Positions 34,601 through 43,926 of a stretch of 64,000 nucleotides of DNA are shown in pieces. The notes beneath the pieces were generated by a model. It saw only the letters and a list, made by a program, of their open reading frames with translations. It did not search any database and was not told the DNA's origin. Origin of the DNA: Aerococcus sp. UBA6277. Lineage in GTDB: Bacteria; Bacillota; Bacilli; Lactobacillales; Aerococcaceae. How positions within the stretch are numbered: the first letter of the stretch is position 1; each line of letters begins with the position of its first letter. The stretch covers positions 26,360-90,359 of the forward strand of contig NZ_DJUR01000003.1 in NCBI RefSeq assembly GCF_002440555.1, given 5' to 3'. Made by a program: the position numbers and the translations under genes.

Positions 34601-37057
34601 TTAAGCAGCTTCGTCTGCTTCCTCGTCCTCAACATCCTCGTCGTCGCCAGTGTCTGCTGGTCTAGATGATGATGAAGCACTTGGTTGCGTAGTGGATGAT
34701 GAAACACTTGAAGATTCCACTTCACTCGAAGGCGTTTCAGCTTCAGAACTTTCAGTCACACTAGACTCAGAAGACTCGCTCTCAGACGAGCTTGATTCTT
34801 CACTCGATTCGTCAGCTGATGAAGCACTTGAGCTTGACGATGAAGAACTTGAACTAGAAATAGCACTTGAGCTACTTGATGATGCACGGCTAGAAGATGA
34901 TGACGATGATTCTACAATCGCATTTCCAGATGCTAACCAAGCTTGGTAATCTGAATACAAGTCATCGTTAGCTAAACCAGTTAATACTTGTGATGATGGT
35001 GTCGCATTTGTAGGAAATTCATCTGGTATTGCACCTTTGACTAATTTCACTTCATGTACTGAATCAGGCTGTACCCAATCCGCATTTTCTGAAGTAGTGG
35101 ATAGGTATCCCATAATGTCTTGGTATAGGTAACTTACGATATATTTATCAGAACCATCGATATAACCAACTTCATCTGTCGAGAATGGATTATCGTAACC
35201 AGTCCAAATAGATAGGGCGTAATCGGTGGTATAACCTGACATCCAAGTATCAGGTACTGCACTTGAATCAACGCCAAGTTCAGCAGCTTCCTCTTCGGTA
35301 TAGTTTGTCGTACCTGATTTACCTGCTTCCGCTAAGCCAGAAGTATGGTAATTAGTAGATAAACCATAAGAAGTATCCGTAAAGTTATCTTTCAGCATAT
35401 CGGTTACCATATAGGCAGTTGAATCTTCCATTGCTTGGGTGCTTGTTGAATCAATCGTGACTTCTTCACCATCGATAGTTGTAAAGTAATCAACCGCACG
35501 TGGTTGATTGTATTCACCGTAATTACCCAGTGTCGCAAAGGCTGCACTTAATTGTAACGGGGTGATTTCACCACCAATAGCGTTAGATTCATAAACACCA
35601 TTTCCGCCATTTAAGACAATACCCATTCCTTGTAAGAATTCATTAACTTGTTCGGTACCAACCTCTTGTAATAGTTTTAAGGCTGGAATGTTACGAGAAC
35701 CGATTAAAGCTTGACGAAGTGTAATAGTGCCTTGGTAAAGGTTATCGTAGTTATTAATCTCTGTGCCATCTGAATAAGTATGTTCTTCATCTTCAATAGA
35801 TGATTCGGTTGAGTAGTTTAAATATTCAATAGCCGTCGCATAGTCCGCAAATGGCTTAATAGAAGAACCAACACTTCGTTCTAATTGTGTTGCTCGGTTA
35901 TAAGACAATTGTCCTTCTTGGTTACGTCCACCGTATAAGGCTAGGATATTACCCGTTTCTGTATCCACTAATGACGCTGCAGCTTGCATGTTGTCATTTG
36001 TGAAGTAATAACCATCTTCATCCTCGATTGTATTGTAGATTTCAGTCATGGCATCCATATCTAAATGCGTATAGATTTGTAACCCGTCTGAATACATGTC
36101 ATATCCGGCTTCTTCAACTTCAGCGGCAACCTCTTGAATATAAGAGTCTAGCATAATCGCCGTTTCAGATTGTTCAGTTGACTCAGTGTCAATATCTTGT
36201 AAACCATCGTCAATTGGTGTGGCTACTGCCTCGTCGTATTCCTCTTGAGTAATTTTTTCATTATCCAACATCTCTGCAAGTACTAAGTTTCTTCTTTCTT
36301 CAGCAGCTTCAGGATCTGAATACGGATCGTAAGCGTTAGGTGCTTGTGGCATACCAGCTAATAGGGCAGTTTGTGCTATTGACAGCTCACTTAAAGATTT
36401 ACCATAGTAAACTTCAGCAGCAGTCCCCATACCGTAAACGCCGTTAGCCATATAGACTTTATTAATATAAAACTCAAAGATTTCTTGTTTTGTGTAGTCT
36501 TGTTCTAATTGAATCGCTAGCCAAATCTCTTGTACTTTACGTTTATAAGTTTGGTCTTCCTCATTAGTTGAAAAAGAGGTTAGCTTCACTAATTGCTGGG
36601 TTAGGGTTGAACCACCTTGGGTAATGCCACCAGCTTTTAGGTTGGCTAAGAAAGACCCTGCAATACGAATCGGGTCAAAACCGTTATGCTCCATAAAGCG
36701 TTGGTCCTCAATCGAGGTGACGGCGTCAAAGGTTGTTTGTGAAATATCACTTTCGTCAACGATTATTCGATCGTTTTGACTAGTTTCATAGACAACGTTA
36801 CCTTCATTGTCATATACACTAGATGCGATGGTACCGTACAAATCTTCTTCGGTGAGTGTAGGACTATCAGAAATCCAGGAATAGGCAATGATTGAAAGGG
36901 CTACCCCAACTACTACACCGACGCCAACAATACCTAGTAGGATCTTTTTCCAAAGGGCCATGCCAGAGCGACTAGACTTACCTCGCTTACCTTGAATTTT
37001 TTTAGACGACTTGCGATTATTTTGGCTTCGTCGTCTTGAGTTTTGATCTTGACTCAT
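34601..37057 (-). CDS. pbp1A: Bifunctional penicillin-binding protein 1A
   Basis: A class A PBP that polymerises glycan strands and cross-links peptides. A basic cytoplasmic N-terminus (RRRSQNNRKSSKK) is followed by one transmembrane helix (about residues 40-65). The GT51 glycosyltransferase domain has EDQRFMEHNGFD and GGSTLTQQL (about 115-165). The transpeptidase has SSIK (nucleophile Ser, near 402), SRN near 460 and KSGTTN near 590. The last ~105 residues are almost only Ser, Glu, Asp and Thr, including runs of up to 11 Ser, ending in an acidic DDEDVEDEEADEAA. Start ATG 37057 follows AGGAG by eight bases. It lies 24 bases downstream of recU, the usual Firmicutes arrangement. Confidence 0.93.
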   Translation of the reverse strand: MSQDQNSRRRSQNNRKSSKKIQGKRGKSSRSGMALWKKILLGIVGVGVVVGVALSIIAYSWISDSPTLTEEDLYGTIASSVYDNEGNVVYETSQNDRIIVDESDISQTTFDAVTSIEDQRFMEHNGFDPIRIAGSFLANLKAGGITQGGSTLTQQLVKLTSFSTNEEDQTYKRKVQEIWLAIQLEQDYTKQEIFEFYINKVYMANGVYGMGTAAEVYYGKSLSELSIAQTALLAGMPQAPNAYDPYSDPEAAEERRNLVLAEMLDNEKITQEEYDEAVATPIDDGLQDIDTESTEQSETAIMLDSYIQEVAAEVEEAGYDMYSDGLQIYTHLDMDAMTEIYNTIEDEDGYYFTNDNMQAAASLVDTETGNILALYGGRNQEGQLSYNRATQLERSVGSSIKPFADYATAIEYLNYSTESSIEDEEHTYSDGTEINNYDNLYQGTITLRQALIGSRNIPALKLLQEVGTEQVNEFLQGMGIVLNGGNGVYESNAIGGEITPLQLSAAFATLGNYGEYNQPRAVDYFTTIDGEEVTIDSTSTQAMEDSTAYMVTDMLKDNFTDTSYGLSTNYHTSGLAEAGKSGTTNYTEEEAAELGVDSSAVPDTWMSGYTTDYALSIWTGYDNPFSTDEVGYIDGSDKYIVSYLYQDIMGYLSTTSENADWVQPDSVHEVKLVKGAIPDEFPTNATPSSQVLTGLANDDLYSDYQAWLASGNAIVESSSSSSSRASSSSSSAISSSSSSSSSSSASSADESSEESSSSESESSESSVTESSEAETPSSEVESSSVSSSTTQPSASSSSRPADTGDDEDVEDEEADEAA

Positions 37058-37081
37058 GCTTATCACTCCTAGTATGTTTAT

Positions 37082-37696
37082 TTAATTTTGATAATTGGCT
37101 GCAATCATTTCATCCACAGCTGCTAAATAGTCAATTCGGGGCTGATACCCCATGTTTGCCTGGACACCTTTAGATTGAATTCTCTTTAATGGGATTGCAG
37201 TAATGTCATTGGCTAAAAAGGCAGCCCAGTCTTCCAGTAGCGCTCTTATAGGGTATACATAGGCTTCATCACGTTCTTTAAATAGAAAAAGGACAAAACA
37301 AATCCCGCCATGATTGGCACAATTTGTCATATGATCTATTTGATGTTGATGAATATTATGAAGCGGGAACTTAGTTTTAAGGTTGGTTTGTTTAGCCTCA
37401 AAATCTAGATAGTGCCCATTATAGATCCCATTATAATCTGTTGTGGAAGCTGTACGATAGTAGGCTTCAGTTATCACAGCGCGACTTCTTTTCGGATAGT
37501 CGACTGAAACAACTTGGATTGGTGTTGGCTTTTTGTGAATAACAGCTTTGTCACGCAATAAATACCACTGGTTGGCTTGATTAATCATTTCCTCCAGCTT
37601 CATACCACGCTTGGCAAAGTTTGCTTTCCCATTAGAAGAAGCGGATAGTGAACGATTTATCTTAGGTTGGTAGACTTTACCGTTGGGATACCTCAT
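37082..37696 (-). CDS. recU: Holliday junction resolvase RecU
   Basis: Cleaves Holliday junctions in recombination and chromosome segregation. The product has 204 residues from ATG 37696, seven bases after AGGAGG; the frame extends 14 codons upstream without a ribosome site. The N-terminus MRYPNGKVYQP and the nuclease motif YLDFEAKQT (near residue 100, with catalytic Asp, Glu and Lys) identify RecU. It is upstream of pbp1A in the same operon, as in most Firmicutes. Confidence 0.95.
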   Translation of the reverse strand: MRYPNGKVYQPKINRSLSASSNGKANFAKRGMKLEEMINQANQWYLLRDKAVIHKKPTPIQVVSVDYPKRSRAVITEAYYRTASTTDYNGIYNGHYLDFEAKQTNLKTKFPLHNIHQHQIDHMTNCANHGGICFVLFLFKERDEAYVYPIRALLEDWAAFLANDITAIPLKRIQSKGVQANMGYQPRIDYLAAVDEMIAANYQN

Positions 37697-37955
37697 GATG
37701 ACCTCCTTCAGAATATGGCACAAAAAAATTGACACCATATTTATTCTATTCTATCCTATTTAGGACTTATACCATAGTTTTAACACGGATTTTAATATAA
37801 AAACAAGAAATATCCACCCTTATAGTATAACATTAATGGCATTTTGGCTCATTAACTAGACAATTCGCCAGTTTTAGTGTAGTATTTTATGATGTTAAGA
37901 TTATGCACAAATGCGTGATCAATTAGTAAATACAACTAGAGTTAGGGGAATTTAA

Positions 37956-39236
37956 ATGTCAGTAAATTATGAACAAACATCAACAAACGAAGGTATTTTA
38001 CACTTTACCGTAGCAAAAGAAGATGCAGAGAAAGCTAAGAAACAAGCTTTTAACCGTATTAAAAAAGATGTATCTATCCCAGGTTTCCGTAAAGGGAAAG
38101 TAAACTATCAAATGTTTGTAAAAATGTTTGGTGAGCAATCTTTAATTGAAGATGCTGTGAACATCGTTTTACCAGAAGCTTATACAAAAGCTGTTGAAGA
38201 ATCAGGTTTAGAAATTGTTACTCAACCTCGTTTCGATATCAAATCTGCTGAAACAAATGCTGACTGGGAATTAATTGCATACGTTGCAACTAAACCAGAA
38301 GTTAAATTAGGTCAATACAAAAACCTAACTGTTGCTAAACAAGAAATTGAAGTAACTGAAGAAGAAATCAACGACCGTTTATCTGCAGCACAAGCTAACT
38401 TAAGCGAATTAGCTTTAAAAGAAGGCGCTGCTGAAATTGGTGACACTGTTGTCATTGACTACGAAGGTTTCCAAGATGGTGAAGCATTCGCAGGTGGTAA
38501 AGGTGAAAACCATTCATTAGAATTAGGTTCTAATTCATTCATCCCTGGTTTTGAAGACCAATTAGTTGGTGTAAAAGAAGGCGACGAAGTAGAAGTTAAC
38601 CTTACTTTCCCTGAAGATTACCATGCAGATGAATTGGCTGGTAAAGATGCTACATTCAAAGTTAAAGTACACGAAGTGAAAACAAAAGAAGTACCAGAAT
38701 TAGATGACGAATTTGCTAAAGACGTTGACGAAGAAGTTGAAACTTTAGATGAATTAAAAGAAAAATACCGTAAAGAACTAGCGGAACAAAAAGAAGCTGC
38801 AGCTAAAGAAGCTCGTGAAGAAGAAGCTTTACGTTTAGCAGTAGAAAACGCTGAAATTACTGATTTACCACACGAAATGGTACATGAAGAAGTTCACCGT
38901 CAAATGGACCACTACTTAAACGAAATGCAACGTTCAGGTATTTCTAAAGAAATGTACTTCCAATTAACAGGTACAACTGAAGCAGACTTGCACACTCAAT
39001 TCGAACAAGATGCTGACACTCGTGTGAAAACTAACTTGATTCTTGAGCAAATCGTTAAAGATGAAAACATCACTGCTGAAGTTGAAGATGTAGAGAAAGA
39101 AATCGCTACATTAGCTGAAACTTACGGCATGACTGTTGAAGAAGTTAAAAACGTTGTAACAGAAGATATGTTGAAAAATGATATTGCATTGAAAAAAGCA
39201 ATGGCATTAATCACTGATACTGTTGAAGAAGCATAA
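37956..39236 (+). CDS. tig: Trigger factor
   Basis: A ribosome-bound chaperone and peptidyl-prolyl isomerase for nascent chains. The 426-residue protein has the N-terminal ribosome-binding domain with the signature GFRKGKV (residues 41-47), an FKBP-type isomerase domain at about 160-245 (GDTVVIDYEGF to VKVHEVK) and a long helical C-terminal domain. It is acidic and strongly enriched in common codons, as expected for an abundant protein. AGGGGA precedes the ATG. In many Firmicutes clpX follows directly; here two minus-strand genes lie between. Confidence 0.97.
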   Translation: MSVNYEQTSTNEGILHFTVAKEDAEKAKKQAFNRIKKDVSIPGFRKGKVNYQMFVKMFGEQSLIEDAVNIVLPEAYTKAVEESGLEIVTQPRFDIKSAETNADWELIAYVATKPEVKLGQYKNLTVAKQEIEVTEEEINDRLSAAQANLSELALKEGAAEIGDTVVIDYEGFQDGEAFAGGKGENHSLELGSNSFIPGFEDQLVGVKEGDEVEVNLTFPEDYHADELAGKDATFKVKVHEVKTKEVPELDDEFAKDVDEEVETLDELKEKYRKELAEQKEAAAKEAREEEALRLAVENAEITDLPHEMVHEEVHRQMDHYLNEMQRSGISKEMYFQLTGTTEADLHTQFEQDADTRVKTNLILEQIVKDENITAEVEDVEKEIATLAETYGMTVEEVKNVVTEDMLKNDIALKKAMALITDTVEEA

Positions 39237-39260
39237 GCATTATTATAGTTTTCAAATGTA

Positions 39261-39291
39261 AAGCCAAGGGGGTGACTCCTTGGCTTTTTTT
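39261..39291 (+). terminator. Terminator of tig
   Basis: A 9-bp stem (39261-39269 with 39278-39286) ending in a T run. Confidence 0.9.
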
Positions 39292-39314
39292 AAGCAAGAG
39301 AATTAGATAATGAC

Positions 39315-39343
39315 CACAAAAAAACCGAGCCTAAGCTCGGTTT
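39315..39343 (-). terminator. Terminator of the nucleoside hydrolase gene
   Basis: A 9-bp stem (39322-39330 with 39335-39343) with a 4-base loop; on the minus strand it ends in T7, 19 bases past the stop of the nucleoside hydrolase. Confidence 0.9.
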
Positions 39344-39361
39344 CTCGTATTGAAATAACTA

Positions 39362-40300
39362 TTAGAATGCTTTTGCGATTGTGTCTAGGAAGTGTTTGCT
39401 ATAGCCTTCAGCGTCAACGCCTAAAGCAACAAATACATTCGGTTCTTCCTTGCGGTTTAAGGCAACTTGATCTTGGACTAAACGACCTTCTTGTTCGCCA
39501 TATAAACTCTTGATGCGGAATGTTTCACCCGTTACCCAGTCACTCTTAAGGGCAACAGAAACTGCTAGTGGATCGTGTAGGGCACAACCTGTTAGGTCGT
39601 CGTATGAATTTGCGTAAGCCTTAAAGTAATAAGTCACAATCTCGTGGAATACTTTGGCCGCTTCAGACATTTCTAACCAAGGGGCGATATCAGTATCTGT
39701 GATTAGGGTACGTAAAGTCACGTCTAAACCAATGACTTTAATTGGTAAACCAGAATCAAAGACGATGTTATTCGCTTCTGAGTCCTTCCAGAAGTTAGCT
39801 TCAGCAAATGGGCTTACGTTACCAGGAACTGTTAAAGCACCACCCATAGAAACAATCCCTTTGATTTTTTGCATAGCGGGTAAGTTTTTTTGAATGGCTA
39901 AGGCTGCATTCGTTAAAGGACCTGTTGTCACTAAGACTAATTCTTCACCGTATTTGTTGGCAGACTCAATAATGAAGTCAATAGCGTCTTGGTCAGAAAT
40001 ATTGTTACCAGCAGGTAATTCGACATTTCCTAGACCATTTAACCCATGGAAGATACCAGATGCTTTTTCTTGGATATAATCTTCATTTGCCCCAATTTTG
40101 TGAGAAGCGCCTCGGAAAACTGGAATGTCTTCGCGGTCTAATAATTTTAATACTGCTGAGGCATTATGCACACATTTGTCTACCTCAGCATTTCCAAATA
40201 CAGATGTAATACCGATTACTTCTGCGTCTTCTTCGCCCAGGGCAAGTGCAATAGCCATTGCATCATCAATACCAGTATCAAAATCTAAGATTAGTTTCAT
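39362..40300 (-). CDS. Inosine/uridine-preferring nucleoside hydrolase
   Basis: Hydrolyses ribonucleosides to base and ribose. The 312-residue product starts with the calcium-binding family signature DFDTGIDDAMA (residues 5-15) and has VTTGPLTNAALAI near 125 and a later Asp in GCALHDPLAVS near 245. Which nucleosides are used cannot be told. It is downstream of the CNT nucleoside transporter on the same strand, so uptake and cleavage of nucleosides appear linked. A GGGGG stretch serves as ribosome site. Confidence 0.92.
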   Translation of the reverse strand: MKLILDFDTGIDDAMAIALALGEEDAEVIGITSVFGNAEVDKCVHNASAVLKLLDREDIPVFRGASHKIGANEDYIQEKASGIFHGLNGLGNVELPAGNNISDQDAIDFIIESANKYGEELVLVTTGPLTNAALAIQKNLPAMQKIKGIVSMGGALTVPGNVSPFAEANFWKDSEANNIVFDSGLPIKVIGLDVTLRTLITDTDIAPWLEMSEAAKVFHEIVTYYFKAYANSYDDLTGCALHDPLAVSVALKSDWVTGETFRIKSLYGEQEGRLVQDQVALNRKEEPNVFVALGVDAEGYSKHFLDTIAKAF

Positions 40301-40354
40301 ATTTAAACCCCCAATAAAGTTTGATATTTCAATATCTTATCCTATGTAAAGTAT

Positions 40355-40396
40355 AAGGCATTGTCTTTCAAATTGATAGAAGAAAGACAATGCCTT
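40355..40396 (-). other. Perfect 15-bp hairpin between the CNT transporter and nucleoside hydrolase genes
   Basis: AAGGCATTGTCTTTC (40355-40369) pairs exactly with 40382-40396. No T run follows on the minus strand, so it is more likely an mRNA stability or processing element, or a weak attenuator between the two genes. Confidence 0.55.
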
Positions 40397-40438
40397 AGAC
40401 AAGTTTATTTAAATTTACTATTGAGTTAGGTTTCTATA

Positions 40439-41638
40439 TTAGAAGAAGAAGCCAACAATTGTAGATGAAATCATAGATACCAATACAGAAGCAATGATTA
40501 AACGCCATGTATTGTTTGCGACAACTTTTGCTTGTTTAGCTGACATAATTTTTATAGAAGCAATAATCATGCCGACAGTTGCGATATTTGAAAATGAGAT
40601 AACATAAGTTGACATCATTGCCATTGTTTTATCAGTAACTTGTCCTGCAACCGCTTGAACCTCTCGTAAGGCCACAAATTCATTGGTTAATAATTTAGAA
40701 GCCATGATTGAACCAGCACTTACGATATCCGCGCTTGGAACACCCATAATGTATGCAAGTGGAGAAAAAACGTAGCCTAAAATAGTAAAGAAATCAATAC
40801 CAAATACCAAGGTAGCTAATGAATTAAGGAATGTAATTAAAGCTGTAAAACCAATCAGAGAACCAGCAATTGCTAGGGCAATTTGGAACCCACTAGAAAT
40901 ATAGTCACTTAATACAGAGAAGAAGTTCTCATCATCAATACCTTCGTTTTCTTTAGCTTCTTCGATAGGATTAAAATCTACTTGATATGTTTGAGGGTTA
41001 TAAGGTGTCATCAGGGAGACGATAATAAACGCAGCGAAAACATTCAATAGAATAGCAACCACTACAAATTTACCGTCAACCATTTGCATATAAGAAGCAA
41101 TCGTTGTAGCAGATACACAAGAAAGCCCCATTAAAACAAATGTAAAGATTTGTTCAGGTGAAAATTTATCAATATAACGTTTAAGGGTAATCAAACCGTT
41201 TGATTGACCAAGCATAGCCATGATGATAGCAATATATGATTCATTTTCTCCCATACCAGTAATTTTATTAAGGATTTTACCGACATATTTAGCGACAAAA
41301 GGTAAAACGTTAATGTATTGAAGGATACCAATCAATCCAGAAATAAAAACAATTGGCATTAAAACATTTAGGAAGAAAATCCCGTAGTTTGTAGCGCCTT
41401 CTCCAAAGACAAATTCGGTACCGCCGTTAGCTTGTAAAATTAACCAGTTAAATAAACCTGATACACCTTCCAAAATTGCAATCCCAAAGCTTGTTCTTAA
41501 ACCAACAAAGGCTAAAACAAACATAATAACTAATAAAATGCCTACTTGCTTAATGCGGGCGTTCTTACGGTCTTTACTAAGAAGTAAAGCAATAAATCCG
41601 ATAACAATTAAACCGATAATTCCGCGAATAATACTCAT
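40439..41638 (-). CDS. Concentrative nucleoside transporter (NupC/CNT family)
   Basis: A 399-residue membrane protein with about 8-10 transmembrane segments that takes up nucleosides with protons or sodium. Family features include GQSNGLITLKRYI near residue 145, the GLSCVSATTIASYM stretch and the GVPSADIVSAGSIMASKLLTNEF region near 300. AAAGGAG lies before the ATG. It is transcribed together with, or just ahead of, the nucleoside hydrolase gene. Confidence 0.9.
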   Translation of the reverse strand: MSIIRGIIGLIVIGFIALLLSKDRKNARIKQVGILLVIMFVLAFVGLRTSFGIAILEGVSGLFNWLILQANGGTEFVFGEGATNYGIFFLNVLMPIVFISGLIGILQYINVLPFVAKYVGKILNKITGMGENESYIAIIMAMLGQSNGLITLKRYIDKFSPEQIFTFVLMGLSCVSATTIASYMQMVDGKFVVVAILLNVFAAFIIVSLMTPYNPQTYQVDFNPIEEAKENEGIDDENFFSVLSDYISSGFQIALAIAGSLIGFTALITFLNSLATLVFGIDFFTILGYVFSPLAYIMGVPSADIVSAGSIMASKLLTNEFVALREVQAVAGQVTDKTMAMMSTYVISFSNIATVGMIIASIKIMSAKQAKVVANNTWRLIIASVLVSMISSTIVGFFF

Positions 41639-41815
41639 AGTTATCTCCTTTTCTTATCTGTATTCAAATTTTGCACTATTAATCATTATAAAATATTGGT
41701 CAATAAAATACTAGTAATATTCTGAGGATTTCCGAATGATAAACCGATTGTAATTCTAAAATCCCAAGTACAATATAATAAAGCAGAAGAAACCACTAAA
41801 TTGAAGACTTTTAAA

Positions 41816-41844
41816 TTGACTTGAAGTCAAGAATTTGGCACAAT
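41816..41844 (+). promoter_or_regulatory. clpX promoter with an overlapping palindrome
   Basis: TTGACT (41816-41821) and CACAAT (41839-41844) are 17 bases apart. The -35 is the left arm of the perfect palindrome TTGACTT-G-AAGTCAA (41816-41830), a plausible operator. It is inverted rather than the direct repeat of CtsR boxes. Confidence 0.55.
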
Positions 41845-41878
41845 AAGGTGATGTAAAAGAGAAAGGAGAACGGATAGC

Positions 41879-43135
41879 ATGTATAATGATGATGAACAAA
41901 CAACGATTCACTGTTCTTTTTGTGGAAAATCACAAGATGAGGTAGACAAAATCATCGCTGGACCTGGCGTCTATATCTGTAATGAATGTGTAGCACTATG
42001 TCAAGAAATCATAGATGAAGAAGTCAACCAAGAACGACAAGAATCTTATACAATGGTTGAACCACCAAAACCAACTGAAATTCGTTCCATCTTAGATGAT
42101 TATGTTATTGGTCAAGATCAAGCTAAAAAAACTTTATCAGTAGCAGTATATAACCACTACAAACGTATTTCTTCTAATAACGAAATAAATGATGATGGGG
42201 TATCTCTACAAAAGAGTAATATCCTACTAATGGGCCCAACAGGTTCAGGTAAAACATACTTAGCTCAAACTTTAGCACGTATTCTTGATGTCCCATTTGC
42301 GATTGCAGATGCAACGACACTAACGGAAGCGGGTTATGTTGGGGAAGATGTTGAAAATATTTTAGTTAAATTGATGCAATCAGCAGATTTTGACGTAGAA
42401 CGCGCCCAAAAAGGGATTATTTATGTGGATGAAATCGATAAGATTGCCCGTAAATCAGAAAACGTATCAATTACCCGTGATGTTTCTGGTGAAGGGGTGC
42501 AACAAGCCTTACTGAAAATTTTAGAGGGAACTGAAGCGAATATTCCACCACAAGGTGGTCGTAAACATCCACATCAAGAATTAATTCAAGTGGATACAAC
42601 AAATATTCTCTTTATCGTAGGTGGTGCCTTCGATGGTATCGAACCAATTATTAAAGAACGTCTTGGTGAAAAAGTTATTGGTTTTGGTAATTCTTCAAAT
42701 AACCATATCTTGAATGACAACGATGCAATTATGCAACAAGCCATTCCACAAGACTTACAAACTTTTGGGTTGATTCCAGAGTTTATTGGACGATTACCAA
42801 TTATGGCGAACTTGAACAAGTTAACAAAAGATGATTTAGTCCATATTCTAACGCAACCTAAAAATGCCTTAGTGAAACAGTATCAACAATTATTGAAGAT
42901 GGATAATGTGGAATTAACCTTTACAGATGAAGCTTTAGATGCCATCGCACAAAAAGCTTTAGACCGTAAGACAGGGGCTCGTGGGTTACGCTCGATTATT
43001 GAAGAAGCTATGTTAGAAATCATGTTTGAAATTCCATCACGAGAAGACGTTTCGAAAGTTATGATTACTGAATCAGTAATTAATGACGACATCGAACCAG
43101 ATTTATTTGACTTAGAAGGCAAAAAGATCGCTTAA
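41879..43135 (+). CDS. clpX: ATP-dependent Clp protease ATP-binding subunit ClpX
   Basis: A AAA+ unfoldase that feeds substrates to ClpP. The N-terminal zinc domain uses C12, C15, C34 and C37. The AAA+ core has Walker A GPTGSGKT near residue 118, Walker [10 protein letters not shown] near 180, the pore loop GYVGED and the ClpP-contacting IGF loop in VIGFGNS near 263. The C-terminal D2 small domain carries [11 protein letters not shown]. The 418-residue length is typical. AAAGGAG precedes the ATG. Confidence 0.97.
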   Translation: MYNDDEQTTIHCSFCGKSQDEVDKIIAGPGVYICNECVALCQEIIDEEVNQERQESYTMVEPPKPTEIRSILDDYVIGQDQAKKTLSVAVYNHYKRISSNNEINDDGVSLQKSNILLMGPTGSGKTYLAQTLARILDVPFAIADATTLTEAGYVGEDVENILVKLMQSADFDVERAQKGIIYVDEIDKIARKSENVSITRDVSGEGVQQALLKILEGTEANIPPQGGRKHPHQELIQVDTTNILFIVGGAFDGIEPIIKERLGEKVIGFGNSSNNHILNDNDAIMQQAIPQDLQTFGLIPEFIGRLPIMANLNKLTKDDLVHILTQPKNALVKQYQQLLKMDNVELTFTDEALDAIAQKALDRKTGARGLRSIIEEAMLEIMFEIPSREDVSKVMITESVINDDIEPDLFDLEGKKIA

Positions 43136-43170
43136 TTATTGCCAATAGTAGCAGTGTATTAAATACAATG

Positions 43171-43199
43171 GGAAAGACTAGAATGAGTCTTTCCTTTTT
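43171..43199 (+). terminator. Terminator between clpX and engB
   Basis: A 9-bp stem (43171-43179 with 43186-43194) followed by T5. engB starts 22 bases later, so some read-through is likely needed for engB unless it has its own promoter. Confidence 0.8.
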
Positions 43200-43220
43200 G
43201 CGTCAGAAAGGGGATTTTTC

Positions 43221-43826
43221 ATGGACGTACATAACGTTGAATTTCTGATATCTGCCGTAAGGCCAGAACAGTATCCAGCACCCATTATTCCGGAAATCGC
43301 GCTAGCAGGTCGGTCAAATGTTGGGAAAAGTTCTTTCATCAACACACTGATCAATCGTAAAAAATTGGCTAGAACTTCTAGTAAACCAGGTAAAACGCAA
43401 CAATTAAACTATTATCAAATTGAAGATTTATTCTACTTTGTGGATGTGCCAGGTTACGGCTATGCCAGAGTTAGCAAGACGGAAAAAGCTAAATGGGGCG
43501 AGATGTTAGAAACCTATTTTGCGACCCGTGAAAATCTAGCATTGGCTCTATTGATTGTTGACTTCCGTCATAAACCAACAAAAGATGATATTCAAATGAA
43601 AGAGTTTATGGATTACCATGGCGTACCTTATTTTGTCATAGCAACAAAAACGGACAAAATTAAAAAGAGTCAATGGAATAAACACTTAAGTGATATTTAT
43701 AAAACATTAGAATTAGAATCGATCGATCAGATCTTACCTTTCTCTGCTGAAACAAAGGATGGCCGCGATGAAGCTTGGGAAGTTATTCAAGCTGTTTTAG
43801 ATGGTGAATTTGAGGTGGAAGAATAG
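43221..43826 (+). CDS. engB: Ribosome biogenesis GTPase EngB (YsxC/YihA)
   Basis: An essential small GTPase for assembly of the large ribosomal subunit. The 201-residue product has G1 GRSNVGKSS (about residues 30-38), the G2 region around [10 protein letters not shown]3 DVPG near 75 and G4 TKTDK near 141. AAAGGGG precedes the ATG. It follows clpX in the same direction, the usual order in Firmicutes. Confidence 0.96.
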   Translation: MDVHNVEFLISAVRPEQYPAPIIPEIALAGRSNVGKSSFINTLINRKKLARTSSKPGKTQQLNYYQIEDLFYFVDVPGYGYARVSKTEKAKWGEMLETYFATRENLALALLIVDFRHKPTKDDIQMKEFMDYHGVPYFVIATKTDKIKKSQWNKHLSDIYKTLELESIDQILPFSAETKDGRDEAWEVIQAVLDGEFEVEE

Positions 43827-43926
43827 GGTGCAGATATTCGTAAAGAATATAGCCATATCGATTGCATTTTGATTTGGTTTCCGCTATATTTATTGTGAGT
43901 TTTTGCCGGCAAAAGTAGGTGATCAA

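Noticed and set aside
34650..34949. Plus-strand 99-residue Asp/Leu/Glu-rich open frame
   Set aside because: It is the mirror of the Ser-rich PBP1A tail, a composition artefact without a ribosome site.
41816..41838. CtsR operator at clpX
   Set aside because: CtsR boxes are direct repeats of a GGTCAAA-type heptamer; here the repeat is inverted and lacks the AAA ends.
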